Below are positions 7,398 through 13,720 of a stretch of DNA of 22,749 nt, piece by piece. This DNA is from Candidatus Omnitrophota bacterium (lineage in GTDB: Bacteria > Omnitrophota > Gorgyraeia > Aquiviventales > Aquiviventaceae): the NCBI GenBank assembly GCA_016193195.1, contig JACPSQ010000071.1:1-22749 (forward strand), read 5' to 3'. The translations under genes and the position numbers were made by a program. A model generated the notes under the pieces. It was not told the origin of the DNA, did not search any database, and was given only the letters and a program-made list of their open reading frames with translations. How positions within the stretch are numbered: position 1 is the stretch's first letter; the number at the start of each line of letters is the position of its first letter.

Positions 7398-8230
7398 CAA
7401 AGCGACTAGGCAGAGGGCTCGCAGACATTATCGACACGACGCCGCCAAGCGGCTCAAGCGTCGTTATGCTGCACCCGGAACAGATTCGATCCGGTCGGTT
7501 CCAGCCGAGAACCGCGATCAGCGAGTCAGGGCTTGAGGAGCTCAAAGCGTCCATCAAGCGCTCCGGCCTCATCGAGCCGATCGTAGTCAGACCGGTGGAG
7601 CACGGGATGTATGAGCTTGTTGCGGGCGAGCGCCGGTTAAGGGCCTCGCAGGCGCTCGGAATGCCGGAAGTCCCGGCGCTCGTCAAGACGCTCTCAGATC
7701 AAGAGGCGGTGGAGGTGTCCATCATTGAAAACGCTCAGCGGGAAAACCTCAATCCCATCGAAGAGGCGCGGGGCTATGCACGGTTGCTGGAGGAGTTTGG
7801 ATACACGCAGGAGGATATCGCCGCATCCGTCGGCAAGGACCGAACGACCATTGCGAATACCTTGAGGTTGCTGACGTTGCCTGAAGGAATCCGGACGGGA
7901 TTGAGCGACGGCACCCTGACGATGGGACATGCGAAAGCGCTGCTGAGTGTTGAGGACCGAGATCGACAGATCGCGCTGTATCAGCAGATTGCAAGCGGCG
8001 GCCTCTCGGTTCGGCAAACGGAGGCGCTGGTCCAGACGTGGGTTCCAGGAAAGAGGCGGAGGGTTCGTCGAGCCGATCCGCATCTGAAGGGCCTGGAAGA
8101 CGAGCTGCGGCGAGCCCTGGGCACGAAGGTCAGTCTCCTCTCGAGAAAAAAGGGCGGCCGCATTCTCATCGAATACTTTTCGCAGGAGGACCTGACAAGG
8201 ATCTTGCGCCTCTTGGGGCTGGCGGCATAG
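7394..8230 (+). CDS. parB: chromosome-partitioning protein ParB/Spo0J
   Basis: CTP-switch clamp that binds parS and spreads along DNA. 278 residues: N-terminal CTP-binding domain with the GERRLRASQ arginine box and ENAQRENLNPIEEA motif, a central HTH (about residues 135-190: QEDIAASVGKDRTTIANTLR) and a C-terminal dimerisation domain. Coupled to parA by a 4-nt overlap and followed 3 nt later by ndk. The two parS sites nearby are its targets. Confidence 0.96.
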   Translation: MTKRLGRGLADIIDTTPPSGSSVVMLHPEQIRSGRFQPRTAISESGLEELKASIKRSGLIEPIVVRPVEHGMYELVAGERRLRASQALGMPEVPALVKTLSDQEAVEVSIIENAQRENLNPIEEARGYARLLEEFGYTQEDIAASVGKDRTTIANTLRLLTLPEGIRTGLSDGTLTMGHAKALLSVEDRDRQIALYQQIASGGLSVRQTEALVQTWVPGKRRRVRRADPHLKGLEDELRRALGTKVSLLSRKKGGRILIEYFSQEDLTRILRLLGLAA

Positions 8231-8233
8231 GCG

Positions 8234-8725
8234 ATGGCGGAGGAGGCGACACTGGTCATCATCAAGCCGGACGCGATTCAGCGAGGGCTCATGGGGGCGG
8301 CATTGTCCAGGCTCGAGGAGCTTCGGCTTGAGGTGATTGGGGCCAAGGCGGTGCGGGTGAGCCAGGAGCTCGCCGAAGCGCACTACGACCACCTACGCGA
8401 GAAGCCGTTTTTCCAGGAGATTGTGGACTACCTTCAGGGGAAGCTGCACGAGACCCGCTATGTGTTGGCAGTTGTCCTCTGGGGAGAAGACGCGATCGGG
8501 CGTGTCCGACAACTGACCGGAGCCACGCATCCGGAACAGGCGCACCCGACCTCGATCAGGGGAGCCTTCGGGCGCATGAGGACCGCCGGGCTGATGGAAA
8601 ACGTCATGCACGCATCCTCCGACAGGCGCGAGGCCGAGCGGGAGATCTCCTTGTGGTTCAAACCGCACGAGTTGTTGCGGGACGTGACGCGGGGTGCCGC
8701 TCGGCTCAACGATCGGAACCGATGA
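8234..8725 (+). CDS. ndk: nucleoside-diphosphate kinase
   Basis: Balances NTP and dNTP pools by transferring the gamma-phosphate through a phosphohistidine. The 163-residue protein opens with TLVIIKPDAIQRGLMG. It carries the catalytic histidine in NVMHASSD and the substrate-binding HPTSIRGAFG segment. It is about 15-20 residues longer than typical enzymes at the C-terminus (HELLRDVTRGAARL). It lies 3 nt after parB and 7 nt before yicC, so it is probably co-transcribed. Confidence 0.95.
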   Translation: MAEEATLVIIKPDAIQRGLMGAALSRLEELRLEVIGAKAVRVSQELAEAHYDHLREKPFFQEIVDYLQGKLHETRYVLAVVLWGEDAIGRVRQLTGATHPEQAHPTSIRGAFGRMRTAGLMENVMHASSDRREAEREISLWFKPHELLRDVTRGAARLNDRNR

Positions 8726-8732
8726 GGAGCCA

Positions 8733-9703
8733 ATGAGTTCTACGCTCAAGGGCGCCATCCAGAGCATGACGGGCTACGGTCGTGCCGTCAAACGAACGGC
8801 GATTGGCAGCATCGCGGTCGAGCTCCGCAGCACGAACCATCGGTATTTGGAGATCGAGCAACATCTCCCGAGCGGCCTGACAGCGCTGCAGGGGCGTTTG
8901 TCCGAGCTGATTCGATCCCACATCCGACGCGGGCGCATCGAGACGTTCGTCAGCGTTCAGCTTAGCTCCGAGAATCAGCGGGCGGTGACGTTTGACGAGA
9001 CGAACCCCTGCTGCAGCGCTACCACGCAGCGCTTGTCGAGCTGAACGGGCGGTTTGGCTTGAAGGACCACGTGAGGCTCGACCACCTGTTGAGTCTTCCG
9101 CAGGCGCTGACGATTTCGGAGGATCGGATTCCACCGGAGCGGTTCTGGGAGCCGATCCGTGAGACCGTCCAGACCGCCGCGCGCGAGTTGGTGCGGGCTC
9201 GATCGCGCGAAGGCGCGAACCTCACCGCCGACCTGCGCAGGCAGGTCCGGTCGATGGAGCGCCACCTCGGCGCGATCAAGCGGCGGCTCCCCAAGGCGCT
9301 GGCGGAGCAGCGGCGGCGGCTGCGCGGTCGGCTGCAAGAGCTGTTCGGTTCTGGCGCGACGGTCTCAACCGGACAACTCGAGCAAGCGGTGGCGCTGGTG
9401 AAGGAGGCCGATGTTCATGAAGAGCTGGTGCGGCTCGAGAGCCACGTGGCCTACATGCGCCAGACCCTGGCGGCCCCCCCACCTGCCTCGGCTCGCAGAA
9501 AGCGAGCCGCCTCAGTGGAGGTCGCCTTCGGCAACCAGGCAGGTGGGGGGGTTGGGAAACGGCTTGATTTCATCGCGCAGGAGCTCATCCGGGAAGCCAA
9601 CACGATGGGCGCGAAGGTGAACGACCCGGAAGCCGTCCAGCACGTCGTGGATATCAAGGGGTGTATCGAGAGAATCCGAGAGCAGGTGCAGAACCTCGAA
9701 TGA
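8733..9703 (+). pseudogene. yicC: YicC/YloC family endoribonuclease, broken by a 5-bp duplication
   Basis: YicC-family proteins are endoribonucleases of RNA turnover. The first frame starts at 8733 (MSSTLKGAIQSMTGYGRAV) and carries the family N-terminus up to VTFDE. It then loses frame and stops at 9044. The family continues in the next frame (PLLQRYHAALVELNGRFGL onward) to EQVQNLE at 9703. The break is a tandem GACGA-GACGA at 8994-9003; removing one copy restores F-D-E-P-L-L in one frame. A palindromic element of about 26 codons (9474-9551) is inserted in frame before the conserved GKRLDFIAQEL region. Either a real slippage mutation or a sequencing/assembly error. Position before remA-gmk-rpoZ matches the order known from Firmicutes. 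Confidence 0.88.
9474..9551. repeat. C-run/G-run palindromic element in frame within yicC
   Basis: Perfect 15-bp inverted repeat: CCCCCCCACCTGCCT at 9474-9488 and its exact complement at 9537-9551. A second perfect 7-bp hairpin (GGCTCGC/GCGAGCC, 9490-9508) lies in the loop. It adds 78 nt (26 codons, Pro/Ala/Arg-rich) to yicC between two conserved blocks without breaking that frame. It resembles intragenic palindromic elements such as Rickettsia RPEs in behaviour; no sequence relation is claimed. Confidence 0.75.
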
Positions 9704-9709
9704 CAAACA

Positions 9710-9779
9710 GTTTCGAGTTGCGAGTTTCGCGTTTCGAGTTGTTGAGCAACCCGAAACCCGGAACCCGAAACCCGGAACA
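9710..9779. repeat. heptad palindromic array 1 (yicC/remA spacer)
   Basis: The left arm (9711-9738) repeats TTTCGAG-like heptamers. The right arm (9751-9778) has four heptamers alternating CCGAAAC and CCGGAAC. The arms are imperfect reverse complements. It ends 9 nt before the remA start codon and leaves no Shine-Dalgarno there. Confidence 0.8.
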
Positions 9780-9788
9780 AGCCTCCAG

Positions 9789-10040
9789 ATGAGTGTGACG
9801 TTACTGAACGTCGGATTTGACAACGCCGTCGCGGCTGAGCGGATCGTCGCCGTCGTCGCGGCTGAGCCCTCGCCGATCAAGCGATTGCGGGAGGCAGCCA
9901 CACGGCATCAAAAGCTGATCGATGCGACGAACGGCCGCCGGACGCGGACGGTGATCGTCACCGACTCCGATCACGTGGTGCTCTCCAGCCTCCAACCGGA
10001 AACGGTTGCGCAGCGGCTGGCGGAGCTGAAGCAAGGATGA
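9789..10040 (+). CDS. remA: RemA/DUF370 family DNA-binding regulator
   Basis: 83-residue protein matching the RemA (YlzA, DUF370) family closely: NVGFDNAVAAERIVAVV, EPSPIKRL, LIDATNGRRTRTVIV, DSDHVVLSSLQPETVAQRL. In Bacillus subtilis RemA is a DNA-binding activator of extracellular matrix genes; its role here is unknown. The order yicC-remA-gmk-rpoZ-coaBC is conserved across distant phyla, which supports the call. The TGA overlaps a possible gmk ATG (ATGA). No ribosome-binding site is visible because a heptad array fills the upstream spacer. Confidence 0.92.
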   Translation: MSVTLLNVGFDNAVAAERIVAVVAAEPSPIKRLREAATRHQKLIDATNGRRTRTVIVTDSDHVVLSSLQPETVAQRLAELKQG

Positions 10041-10798
10041 CCAATAGGGTTGCGGATCGGGGACTTCGAATTGTGGTTCCCCGGCACAAGGAGGGGCATG
10101 TGTTTGTCATCTCCGGCCCATCCGGCGGGGGGAAGACCACGGTGACGGCACGGCTGTTGCGGGCGCTGCCAAGGCTCACGCGGTCCGTGTCGGTGACGAC
10201 GCGGACGATGAGACGAAGCGAGCGGCAGGGTCGGGATTATTACTTCGTTTCTCCGGCGGCATTTCAGCGGTTGAGACGCGCGGGCCAACTGCTGGAATGG
10301 GCGAGGGTCCACGACGCGTACTACGGCACGCCAAAGCAACCGGTGCTTCAAGCGCTTGCGAAAGGAAGAGACGTCGTCCTGAGCATTGACGTCCAGGGCG
10401 CCCGCCAGGTCCGCCGCGCCCTGGGTCGACGCGCAGCGCTGATCTTTCTCCTGCCGCCGTCGATGGACCATCTGCGGCGACGATTAGTCGGACGGAAGAC
10501 GGAAACGCCGGCAGCGATTCGGCGGCGGCTCGCCGCGGCCCAGCGGGAGCTCTCCTGCGCGGCATGGTACGACTACACGGTGATCAACGACCGATTGACG
10601 AGGGCGATTCAGGACATCCGGGCGATCGTCAACGCTCACGGGCGGGTCGTCGACCCCCCCTCTGGCGGTGGGGCTCCACAGGGCGGGGGGCGCAGCGTCT
10701 GGACAACACAGGGGGTAGCAGCGCATGGCACAGGTGCCGATCGAAGAGCTCCTGAAACGGTGCGGGAGCATCTACCGGCTCGTCATCTTGGCCTCTAA
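10037..10798 (+). CDS. gmk: guanylate kinase, with aberrant C-terminal extension
   Basis: Phosphorylates GMP to GDP in purine nucleotide synthesis. Core features: P-loop FVISGPSGGGKTT, SVTTRTMR, GRDYYFVS, the EWARVHDAYYGTP substrate segment, LSIDVQGARQV and RRRL lid arginines. ATG at 10037 overlaps the remA stop. GTG at 10100, just after GGAGGGG and right before FVISGPSG, is an alternative start. The enzyme is normally about 200 residues; here ~45 unrelated residues follow VNAHGRVV and overlap rpoZ by 74 nt. A C-run/G-run palindrome (10654-10690) sits exactly at the transition, so insertion probably shifted the original stop out of frame. Confidence 0.93.
   Translation: MTNRVADRGLRIVVPRHKEGHVFVISGPSGGGKTTVTARLLRALPRLTRSVSVTTRTMRRSERQGRDYYFVSPAAFQRLRRAGQLLEWARVHDAYYGTPKQPVLQALAKGRDVVLSIDVQGARQVRRALGRRAALIFLLPPSMDHLRRRLVGRKTETPAAIRRRLAAAQRELSCAAWYDYTVINDRLTRAIQDIRAIVNAHGRVVDPPSGGGAPQGGGRSVWTTQGVAAHGTGADRRAPETVREHLPARHLGL
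10654..10690. repeat. C-run/G-run imperfect palindrome at 3' end of gmk
   Basis: Seven C at 10654-10660 and six G at 10685-10690 bracket a short imperfect inverted repeat (inner TGG/CCA around 10668-10678). It resembles the yicC element in its C-run/G-run borders and lies where the gmk frame departs from the family. Confidence 0.5.
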
Positions 10799-10988
10799 AC
10801 GAGCGAAGGAAATCGCCGAGGGCTCCCCACCGCTTGTCGAGGTGCAGCAGAAGAAGGTGACGTCCGTGGCGTTGGAGGAAATCCTGCAGGGGAAGGTCCT
10901 CTACAAGACGGAGGCGCCTGACGAGGGTTCAGCGAAGAAGGGTCGTGGAGCGAAGGCGAAAGACAAGAAGAGGACATCGGTAAAATGA
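10725..10988 (+). CDS. rpoZ: DNA-directed RNA polymerase omega subunit
   Basis: Small subunit that assists beta' folding and ppGpp response. 87 residues with YRLVILASKRAKEIAEG, PPLVE and KKVTSVALEEILQGKV, the conserved omega pattern. A Lys-rich tail (SAKKGRGAKAKDKKR) follows. It begins inside the extended gmk frame and overlaps coaC by 4 nt (ATGA). Position between gmk and coaC is standard. Confidence 0.94.
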   Translation: MAQVPIEELLKRCGSIYRLVILASKRAKEIAEGSPPLVEVQQKKVTSVALEEILQGKVLYKTEAPDEGSAKKGRGAKAKDKKRTSVK

Positions 10989-11605
10989 CGAACGCACCAG
11001 AGGTTGTGCTCGGCGTAACCGGTTCCATTGGGGCCTACAAAGCGGGCGATCTCGTCAGGCAACTGAGGGATGCCGGCTATGCCGTGACGTGCGTCCTGAC
11101 CCAGCGGGCGGCCCAGTTCATTGCGCCGCTGACGCTTCAGGCGCTGTCGGAGCGGAAGGTCCACACCGACATGTTCGACCTCCAGAGCCCGCAGATCATC
11201 CATACGACGCTGGCGGATCATGCGAGGCTCGTCCTCGTGGCGCCAGCGACCGCGAACATCATTGGCAAATTCGCGAATGGGCTGGCGGACGACCTCCTCT
11301 CCTGCGTCCTCTTGGCGACGCGGGCGAAGCTGCTATTTGCCCCGGCCATGAATGTGCATATGTGGCAACAGCCGACGGTCCAGCGCAACGTCACGACGCT
11401 CAAACGGTTGGGCGTCCGCTTCGTGGGACCGGACGTCGGCAAGCTCGCCTGCGGCTATGAAGCGATCGGCCACCTGGCGGAGACGGAGGAGATCATCCGG
11501 GCGGTTAAGCAGCTCGTCCCGGTTGTCGGGGCGCCGGAACCCCCTCGTCCCCAGGCGAAGGCAAGACCCAAGTCGGCCAGTCGGAAGACGCGGAGGAAGC
11601 GATAA
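10985..11605 (+). CDS. coaC: phosphopantothenoylcysteine decarboxylase (CoaC, stand-alone)
   Basis: Flavoprotein that decarboxylates 4'-phosphopantothenoyl-cysteine in coenzyme A synthesis. 206 residues with GVTGSIGAYKAGDLVRQL, IIHTTLADHARLVLVAPATANIIGKFANGLADDLLS, the PAMN motif (APAMNVHMW) and the ACG substrate-recognition clamp region (KLACGYEAIGHL). Most bacteria fuse this with the synthetase as CoaBC. Here it ends in a Lys/Arg/Pro-rich tail and the synthetase is a separate gene 68 nt downstream in another frame. Confidence 0.92.
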   Translation: MTNAPEVVLGVTGSIGAYKAGDLVRQLRDAGYAVTCVLTQRAAQFIAPLTLQALSERKVHTDMFDLQSPQIIHTTLADHARLVLVAPATANIIGKFANGLADDLLSCVLLATRAKLLFAPAMNVHMWQQPTVQRNVTTLKRLGVRFVGPDVGKLACGYEAIGHLAETEEIIRAVKQLVPVVGAPEPPRPQAKARPKSASRKTRRKR

Positions 11606-11648
11606 CGACGAAGCCGCCAATACAACCTGACTCAGGGAGGTCGGTTTC

Positions 11649-11672
11649 ATGAAACGGGAACCCAGCGAGTGA
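11649..11672 (+). CDS. seven-codon minicistron before coaB
   Basis: ATG at 11649 encodes MKREPSE and stops with TGA one nucleotide before the coaB ATG. It has a good Shine-Dalgarno (AGGGAGG, about 8 nt upstream) while coaB itself has none. It could load ribosomes that reinitiate on coaB. It may also be chance. Confidence 0.3.
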   Translation: MKREPSE

Positions 11673-11673
11673 G

Positions 11674-12333
11674 ATGCGACGGCCGCTTCGCATCCTGATG
11701 AGCGCCGGCCCGACGCGGGAGCCCCTGGATCCTGTTCGGTTTATCTCGAACTATTCGAGCGGCTACATGGGAGCGCAGCTTGCCGCGGAGGCGCTTGCGC
11801 GCGGCCATCGAGTGACCGTGGTGTGCGGCCCGATCGGCGAGCCGTTGCCGGCTGCAGCCCGTGTCGTCCGTGTGGAGCAGGCCGAAGAGATGGAACGCGC
11901 ACTGCGGCAACGGGCGAAGCGCGCTGACGTCGTGTTGATGGCGGCCGCGGTGTCAGACTTCCGCCCCACTCGACGAGCGACGGTGAAGTTACAGCGCCGC
12001 AATCGCCTGCGCCTTGAGCTGAAAGCGACACCGGATATCATCAGCCGCCTCCCTCGGCACCCTCGCCAAATCGTCGTCGGCTTTGCGCTTGAGACGGACC
12101 GCGTCGCGGCTCGGGCGAAGCAGAAGCTGCAAGCGAAGCGGCTCGACCTGCTGTTGGCGCAGCACGCGAATGGCGGTGGGGCGCCGTTTGGGCGACGGCC
12201 CGTTCACGCGTGGCTGTTGTCACGCGACGGGACGGTGACGAGGCTCGGCTCGATTTCGAAGTCGAGGGCAGCCTCGGTGCTCCTTGACAAAATCGAAGCG
12301 CTCTGCTACGGTCAACGAAGAACGGCACGCTGA
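11674..12333 (+). CDS. coaB: phosphopantothenate-cysteine ligase (CoaB, stand-alone)
   Basis: Joins phosphopantothenate and cysteine using a nucleotide triphosphate, the step before CoaC. 219 residues with SAGPTREPLDPVRFISNYSSGYMG, the CGP loop, VLMAAAVSDFRP, KATPDII and GFALET, all matching the CoaB half of CoaBC. Lack of an N-terminal decarboxylase domain and the separate frame show a split arrangement. ATG at 11674 has no own ribosome site; a minicistron ends one base upstream. Confidence 0.92.
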   Translation: MRRPLRILMSAGPTREPLDPVRFISNYSSGYMGAQLAAEALARGHRVTVVCGPIGEPLPAAARVVRVEQAEEMERALRQRAKRADVVLMAAAVSDFRPTRRATVKLQRRNRLRLELKATPDIISRLPRHPRQIVVGFALETDRVAARAKQKLQAKRLDLLLAQHANGGGAPFGRRPVHAWLLSRDGTVTRLGSISKSRAASVLLDKIEALCYGQRRTAR

Positions 12334-12335
12334 CG

Positions 12336-12869
12336 ATGGCTCACGAGGGCAGCGAAGGCGACGGCCTGAGAGGGCAACAACCCATCCCAACCATTGGCGG
12401 TCGGTCCATTCGCCTTCGAAGGCCTCCTCAAGCCTGCCCACGCCTTCTCAGCCCCTCTGGGTTTACCCTGGTCGAGCTCCTGGTCGTCATTGCCATCATC
12501 GGCATCCTCATCGGCTTCCTCGCGCCTGGGGCCATGAAGCTGCGGGAAAAGGCGAGGCGGTCAAAGTGCCAGAACAACCTCAAGCAGATCTTCTACGCCA
12601 TCTCCGCCTACCGTGATGACCATAACGAACGATACCCGGACTCGCTGGATGCCCTCTACGACAAGCACCTCGACGATCTTGCGGTTTTTAAGTGTCCGTC
12701 GTCCGCCAATCCGGTTCCATCCGCCCCAGGGGCCGGCGACTACACGTACCGCCAGGGGCTGTCCCCGGCCAGCCGCTCGACCGAGCCGCTCGTTCAGGAT
12801 AAAGACGGCAATCACCCGGACGGCGTCAATATCCTGCGCGTCGGCGGGCAGGTCGACTTCCAGTCTTGA
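12336..12869 (+). CDS. type II secretion/pilin-like pseudopilin with prepilin signal
   Basis: A 177-residue protein with a long (about 41 residue) leader, then the prepilin-peptidase site G|FTLVELLVVIAIIGIL (Glu at +5) and a hydrophobic N-terminal helix. The short globular part has KCQNNLKQIFYAIS, a YPDSLDALYD segment and a final VNILRVGGQVDF strand. This is the H-X9-DG-like architecture abundant in PVC and Omnitrophota genomes. It begins 2 nt after coaB. Such proteins form periplasmic pseudopili or type IV pilus-like fibres; the partner machinery is not in this window. A shorter leader from an internal non-ATG start is possible. Confidence 0.82.
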   Translation: MAHEGSEGDGLRGQQPIPTIGGRSIRLRRPPQACPRLLSPSGFTLVELLVVIAIIGILIGFLAPGAMKLREKARRSKCQNNLKQIFYAISAYRDDHNERYPDSLDALYDKHLDDLAVFKCPSSANPVPSAPGAGDYTYRQGLSPASRSTEPLVQDKDGNHPDGVNILRVGGQVDFQS

Positions 12870-12876
12870 ACCCTGA

Positions 12877-12908
12877 TCCTTCGAATCATCCTGAGCGGAG
12901 CCGAAGGA
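12877..12908. repeat. REP-like inverted repeat after pseudopilin gene
   Basis: TCCTTCG at 12877 and CGAAGGA at 12902 bracket a core containing ATCCTGAGCGGAGC. This 'ccttcga...ctgagcg' layout resembles dispersed intergenic palindromes in many bacterial genomes. It could also end the pseudopilin transcript, although no T-run follows. Confidence 0.45.
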
Positions 12909-12955
12909 CAACCCCGCACACCCGGTGCAAGCTTGTCGTGAACAATACATTCTTT

Positions 12956-12993
12956 GGCGACGTAGCCAAGTGGCCCAAGGCGGCGGTCTGCAA
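12956..12993 (+). pseudogene. 5' half of a second tRNA-Cys-like gene
   Basis: Acceptor strand GGCGACG, TA, a D-arm (GCCA...AGGC), G, then an anticodon 5' stem GCGGT and loop start CTGCAA (GCA anticodon). It is strongly similar to the intact tRNA-Cys 67 bp downstream but has its own acceptor sequence. The 3' part of the anticodon stem is missing. The complementary acceptor strand CGTCGCC occurs at 13126-13132. Confidence 0.7.
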
Positions 12994-13115
12994 CCCAGCA
13001 CCAATTTCTCGCATGGCGATATGGCGCGGTAGCCAAGTGGCAAGGCGGAGGTCTGCAAAACCTCTATACATCGGTTCGATTCCGATCCGCGCCTCGACTC
13101 GAAATTGGTGCTGGG
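12994..13115. repeat. 15-bp perfect inverted repeat enclosing tRNA-Cys
   Basis: CCCAGCACCAATTTC at 12994-13008 and its exact reverse complement at 13101-13115. The 92-nt interior is almost entirely the intact tRNA-Cys gene. The whole unit separates the two halves of an outer tRNA-like sequence. Confidence 0.75.
13023..13094 (+). tRNA. tRNA-Cys (anticodon GCA)
   Basis: Full cloverleaf: acceptor GGCGCGG pairs CCGCGCC, D-stem GCCA/AGGC, anticodon stem GAGGT/ACCTC with loop CTGCAAA (GCA), T-stem ATCGG/CCGAT with loop TTCGATT, discriminator T (U73, typical of Cys). CCA is not encoded. It sits inside the 15-bp inverted repeat. Confidence 0.95.
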
Positions 13116-13132
13116 CGAATCCGGTCGTCGCC
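13116..13132 (+). pseudogene. 3' end of the outer tRNA-like gene
   Basis: CGAAT, CCGGT and CGTCGCC: the 3' T-loop, 3' T-stem strand and acceptor strand of a tRNA. CGTCGCC is fully complementary to GGCGACG at 12956. The 5' T-stem strand is missing, replaced by the inverted-repeat arm, so the gene is not functional as read. Confidence 0.65.
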
Positions 13133-13154
13133 TGTACTTCTCCTGCGTGCGGGG

Positions 13155-13173
13155 CGATTCCGATCCGCGCCTC
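13155..13173 (+). pseudogene. duplicated 3' end of tRNA-Cys
   Basis: CGATTCCGATCCGCGCCTC repeats exactly the 3' end of the tRNA-Cys gene (13077-13095), beginning in the T-loop. A 7-bp hairpin (CCACGCC/GGCGTGG, 13177-13193) follows. Tail copies that begin in the T-loop are typical scars of tRNA-targeting integrases, though no integrase is present. Confidence 0.65.
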
Positions 13174-13231
13174 TCGCCACGCCTCCGGCGTGGAGTAGAC
13201 GGTGACTAGTGAACAGTGGGGCGACGGGCCA

Positions 13232-13316
13232 GCCGGGGTGTTGGAACGGTAGACAATAGGGGCTTAAAACCCCTTGTCCCGAAAGGGGCGTGTGGGTTCG
13301 ACTCCCACCCCCGGCA
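13232..13316 (+). tRNA. tRNA-Leu (anticodon UAA)
   Basis: 85-nt class II tRNA: acceptor GCCGGGG/CCCCGGC, anticodon stem AGGGG/CCCCT with loop CTTAAAA (TAA), long variable arm with GTCCCGAAAGGGGC, T-arm GTGGG-TTCGACT-CCCAC and discriminator A. No encoded CCA. Confidence 0.94.
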
Positions 13317-13370
13317 CGAAATCGAGTAGGGCGAACGGTTGGTCGTTGTAGCATCAAGTCGGCACGACGA

Positions 13371-13382
13371 GTGGGAGTCGAA
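13371..13382 (-). repeat. inverted copy of the tRNA-Leu T-arm
   Basis: GTGGGAGTCGAA is the exact reverse complement of the tRNA-Leu T-loop and 3' T-stem (13297-13308). It lies 55 nt downstream of the tRNA. Together they could form a stem in a read-through transcript. Confidence 0.5.
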
Positions 13383-13486
13383 GGGAGCCACGACTCAGAT
13401 CGCGTCGGTGCGACGGGCAGGAGCACCGACCTTCCTTGGGAGTGGCGGGTGGCCGACCGGAGCGAGCCGGAGGCGAACGGAGGCGC

Positions 13487-13504
13487 CGACTCCCACCCCC
13501 GGCA
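13487..13504 (+). pseudogene. duplicated 3' end of tRNA-Leu
   Basis: CGACTCCCACCCCCGGCA repeats exactly positions 13299-13316, again beginning in the T-loop. The 170-bp segment between the two copies contains no gene and a low-complexity GAGCGAGCCGGAGGCG-type stretch. Confidence 0.68.
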
Positions 13505-13507
13505 CTC

Positions 13508-13597
13508 AACGTTGAACGTGAAACGCGTAACGTGTAACGTGAGAACACAAGAACCAGACAGCCAGCCCGTTACGCGTTACACGTTGAACGTTACGCG
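13508..13597. repeat. heptad palindromic array 2 (upstream of tRNA-Val)
   Basis: The left arm (13508-13542) has five heptamers of the AACGTGN type. The right arm (13568-13597) has four of CGTTACG type plus two bases and is the reverse complement of the left in pattern. A 25-bp loop separates them. The array ends 9 nt before tRNA-Val. Its right arm recurs with 27 of 30 identical bases at 14713-14742. Confidence 0.82.
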
Positions 13598-13606
13598 ACG
13601 GTGTAC

Positions 13607-13680
13607 GGGCGGTTAGCTCAGCCGGTTAGAGCGCGTGGTCGACATCCACGAGGTCACAGGTTCAAATCCTGTACCGCCCA
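13607..13680 (+). tRNA. tRNA-Val (anticodon GAC)
   Basis: Acceptor GGGCGGT/ACCGCCC, D-stem GCTC/GAGC, anticodon stem CGTGG/CCACG, loop TCGACAT, T-stem ACAGG/CCTGT with loop TTCAAAT, discriminator A, no CCA. The anticodon GAC gives valine. Position 33 is C instead of the nearly universal U, which is unusual and deserves checking. Confidence 0.9.
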
Positions 13681-13720
13681 GTTCTTGAGCGTCCATGGCA
13701 TGGGTCGAACACATTCACTG

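Noticed and set aside
11643..11656. GTTTCATGAAAC palindrome as a third parS
   Set aside because: Lacks the central CACGTG of parS and differs from the two identical sites.
10985..12333. coaBC as one gene broken by frameshift
   Set aside because: CoaC ends with a basic tail and own stop, then a 68-nt spacer with a minicistron; both proteins look complete, so a natural split is more likely.
12956..13132. Outer tRNA as an intron-containing functional gene
   Set aside because: The 3' part lacks the anticodon 3' stem and the 5' T-stem strand, so splicing could not restore a cloverleaf.
13508..13597. Possible CRISPR array
   Set aside because: Repeat units are 7 bp without unique spacers and no cas genes are present.
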